Assembly: GCA_937991945.1 (NCBI GenBank)
Contig: CALKLO010000069.1
Location: 1 to 34,591, forward strand
Origin: an uncultured Granulosicoccus sp.
GTDB taxonomy: Bacteria; Pseudomonadota; Gammaproteobacteria; Granulosicoccales; Granulosicoccaceae
Direction: 5' to 3'
Length of the DNA: 34,591 bases
Numbering within the stretch: position 1 is the first letter of the stretch; each line of letters opens with the position of its first letter. Positions 33,167 through 34,591 of this stretch are shown here, in pieces. Both the position numbers and the translations under genes were made by a program. The notes under the pieces are model-generated. The model ran no database searches and had not been told where the DNA came from. It saw only the letters and a program-made list of their open reading frames with translations.

Positions 33167-34591
33167 ATGCGTCAATATCACCATATAGAGTTATCCACAC
33201 GCCAAGTTCGCACTGAGGATCTGGTAGGCGAGGCCATCGTTAGAGCAGGGCGATATCTTATCGCCAAGACGCTCACCGATGCTGATCTAGGCACTGTCGA
33301 TCCATTGTCTGGAGACAATCCTTTAATTTTCTCGGCTGGCCCGTTTGCCGGCACAAACTTCTCTAACGCCAATCGGGTTAGCGTGGGTTGCAAAAGCCCG
33401 CTTACGTTGGGAATCAAGGAAGCCAATGGCGGTGGTACCTTTGCTTTCGCAATGGGACAGCTAAAAATTGCAGGTTTTACGCTGACCGGTGTCTGCGATG
33501 ACTGGACAATTATTCATTTTGGTAAAGAGGGTCTTATTGAATTTCTCGACGCCAGCGAATTTCTGGGCATGGGTAATTTTGAAACAGCCGAGAAGCTTCA
33601 TGAACGCTTTGGTAAAAAAGTAAGCTTGGGCTTGTGTGGGCCAGTGGGTGAATACCAAGGTCTTATGTCTGGAATCGCCTTTAGTGATGTTGATTTGCGA
33701 CCTAGCCGTTTAGCTGCCCGTGGTGGAGTTGGCGCTGTAATGGGGTCAAAAAAGGTCAAGGCAATTATTGTTGATCTAGATCGTATGCCGCCTTTGCACG
33801 AGCGCAAAAAAGTTATGGGTGCGGTCAAAGAGTATCGAAAAATGCTTGATGCAGAACCTGCCATTCAAGCGTTTCAAAAAACTGGAACAGCCATGGTAGC
33901 GGACTACACCAATCACGTAGGTGGTATTCCTGTGCGCAATTTTACCGGCGGGCAAGCGGTTGATACGGAAACAGGTCCATTCAAATTGGGTGGAGATTTT
34001 CTACGCGAACAAAATTTAGCCAGAGGCGGCGAGCAGACTCATGCGTGCATGCCGGGCTGTATTATTCAGTGCAGTAACGTCTACGCCGATGCAGACGGCA
34101 ATGAAGTGGTCTCGCCGGTAGAATACGAAACCATTGGTTTATTGGGAACCAACTGCGGGCTATCTGACCCGGATGATCTAGCTCGATTGAACTACGAAGC
34201 TAACGATCTTGGCATCGACACTATCGAACTTGGCGGCACCATTGGTGTGCTCATGGATGCCGGCGAAGGTGAGTTTGGCGACACCGACTACATGCGCTCT
34301 GTGCTGGATGGCTTAAGACAGGGTACTGAATTGGGTAAGTTGCATGCCAGTGGTACTGCTCGAGTGGGTGAGGCATTGGGTGTGACCCGAATTCCTGTTA
34401 TTAAGCGTCAGGCTATAAGTGCCTATGACCCTCGCGTTATAGAAGTCACAGGCTTAACCATGATGATGACCGCTCAAGGTGCTGATCATACGGCAGGAAA
34501 TTTACCGTCATACGATAGCAAAGGTAAAACGACCGAAGAGCTGGTCGCTGTCAGTCTCGATATGCAAACGATGTGTGCCGCGGTAGATTCA
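33167..34591 (+). CDS. Aldehyde ferredoxin oxidoreductase-family protein (partial)
   Basis: The first 475 codons of a tungsten/molybdenum enzyme of the AOR family; the gene runs off the right edge. The N-terminal domain shows FSAGPFAGTNFSNANRVSVGCKSPLTLG, LKIAGFTLTGV, LGLCGPVGEYQGLMSGIAF, and AARGGVGAVMGSKKVKAIIV, the pterin-binding region signature. HACMPGCIIQCSN (positions about 34041-34079) carries the cysteines for the [4Fe-4S] cluster, here spaced CX3CX3C rather than the CX2CX3C of Pyrococcus AOR, which suggests a YdhV-like or other bacterial branch. Partner genes for electron transfer or the cofactor may lie downstream. It follows glcDEF by 72 nt; the substrate is unknown. Confidence 0.9.
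   Translation, partial: MRQYHHIELSTRQVRTEDLVGEAIVRAGRYLIAKTLTDADLGTVDPLSGDNPLIFSAGPFAGTNFSNANRVSVGCKSPLTLGIKEANGGGTFAFAMGQLKIAGFTLTGVCDDWTIIHFGKEGLIEFLDASEFLGMGNFETAEKLHERFGKKVSLGLCGPVGEYQGLMSGIAFSDVDLRPSRLAARGGVGAVMGSKKVKAIIVDLDRMPPLHERKKVMGAVKEYRKMLDAEPAIQAFQKTGTAMVADYTNHVGGIPVRNFTGGQAVDTETGPFKLGGDFLREQNLARGGEQTHACMPGCIIQCSNVYADADGNEVVSPVEYETIGLLGTNCGLSDPDDLARLNYEANDLGIDTIELGGTIGVLMDAGEGEFGDTDYMRSVLDGLRQGTELGKLHASGTARVGEALGVTRIPVIKRQAISAYDPRVIEVTGLTMMMTAQGADHTAGNLPSYDSKGKTTEELVAVSLDMQTMCAAVDS

Noticed and set aside
1-34591. CRISPR arrays, tRNA or rRNA genes, complete insertion sequences
   Set aside because: No direct-repeat array, clover-leaf pattern, conserved rRNA segment or transposase gene was seen on either strand.

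Overview
The window looks like chromosome of an aerobic, probably marine gammaproteobacterium of moderate G+C content. The signs are a DUF3581 gene beside recQ, a HexR-controlled Entner-Doudoroff block (edd-eda facing zwf-pgl-hexR), glcDEF, and an Mrp-type antiporter operon that would couple sodium and proton gradients. No rRNA, tRNA, CRISPR array, phage or complete insertion sequence was seen. The species cannot be fixed from this sequence.

Layout. (1) 1-183: the 3' end of a greB-like gene. (2) 161-3652, minus strand: three tightly packed genes for exported proteins which, read from the top of the operon, resemble the N2/N3 region of a copper amine oxidase, a catalytic-domain homologue that has lost the cofactor tyrosine and copper histidines, and a second catalytic-domain homologue that keeps them but in an altered cofactor motif and adds an Ig-like domain and a C-terminal membrane anchor. 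This split amine-oxidase-like set is the most unusual thing in the window. (3) 3698-7000: a gamma-glutamylcyclotransferase-like gene, a DUF3581 gene and recQ. (4) 7008-11286, minus strand: a small unknown, an acyltransferase-3 membrane protein and two tandem paralogous lipoprotein esterases of the SASA family, perhaps a surface-glycan acetylation/deacetylation set. (5) 11613-19363: a ten-gene, translationally coupled antiporter operon in the order E-F-G-(MbhD/E-like)-B-C-D1-D2-unknown-D3. This order is like archaeal Mbh antiporter modules rather than the classical mrpABCDEFG. (6) 19448-20059: a glutathione S-transferase, then a near-perfect 60-bp palindrome between convergent genes.

(7) 20145-28820: central carbon metabolism. 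edd-eda (minus) and zwf-pgl-hexR (plus) diverge from a 149-bp region holding two 15-bp palindromes that match the known gammaproteobacterial HexR operator. pyk (minus) has a third. Together these genes turn glucose-6-phosphate into pyruvate and glyceraldehyde-3-phosphate and sense the pathway through HexR, which binds KDPG. A FecR/LysM-type exported protein lies between hexR and pyk. (8) 29167-33094: glcDEF, the three-subunit glycolate (or related 2-hydroxyacid) dehydrogenase, with a fourth HexR-like palindrome in the upstream 346-bp gap. (9) 33167-34591: the start of a tungsten/molybdenum aldehyde ferredoxin oxidoreductase-family gene that runs off the window.

Family calls rest on motifs read by eye and on recalled family knowledge; no database or alignment was run.
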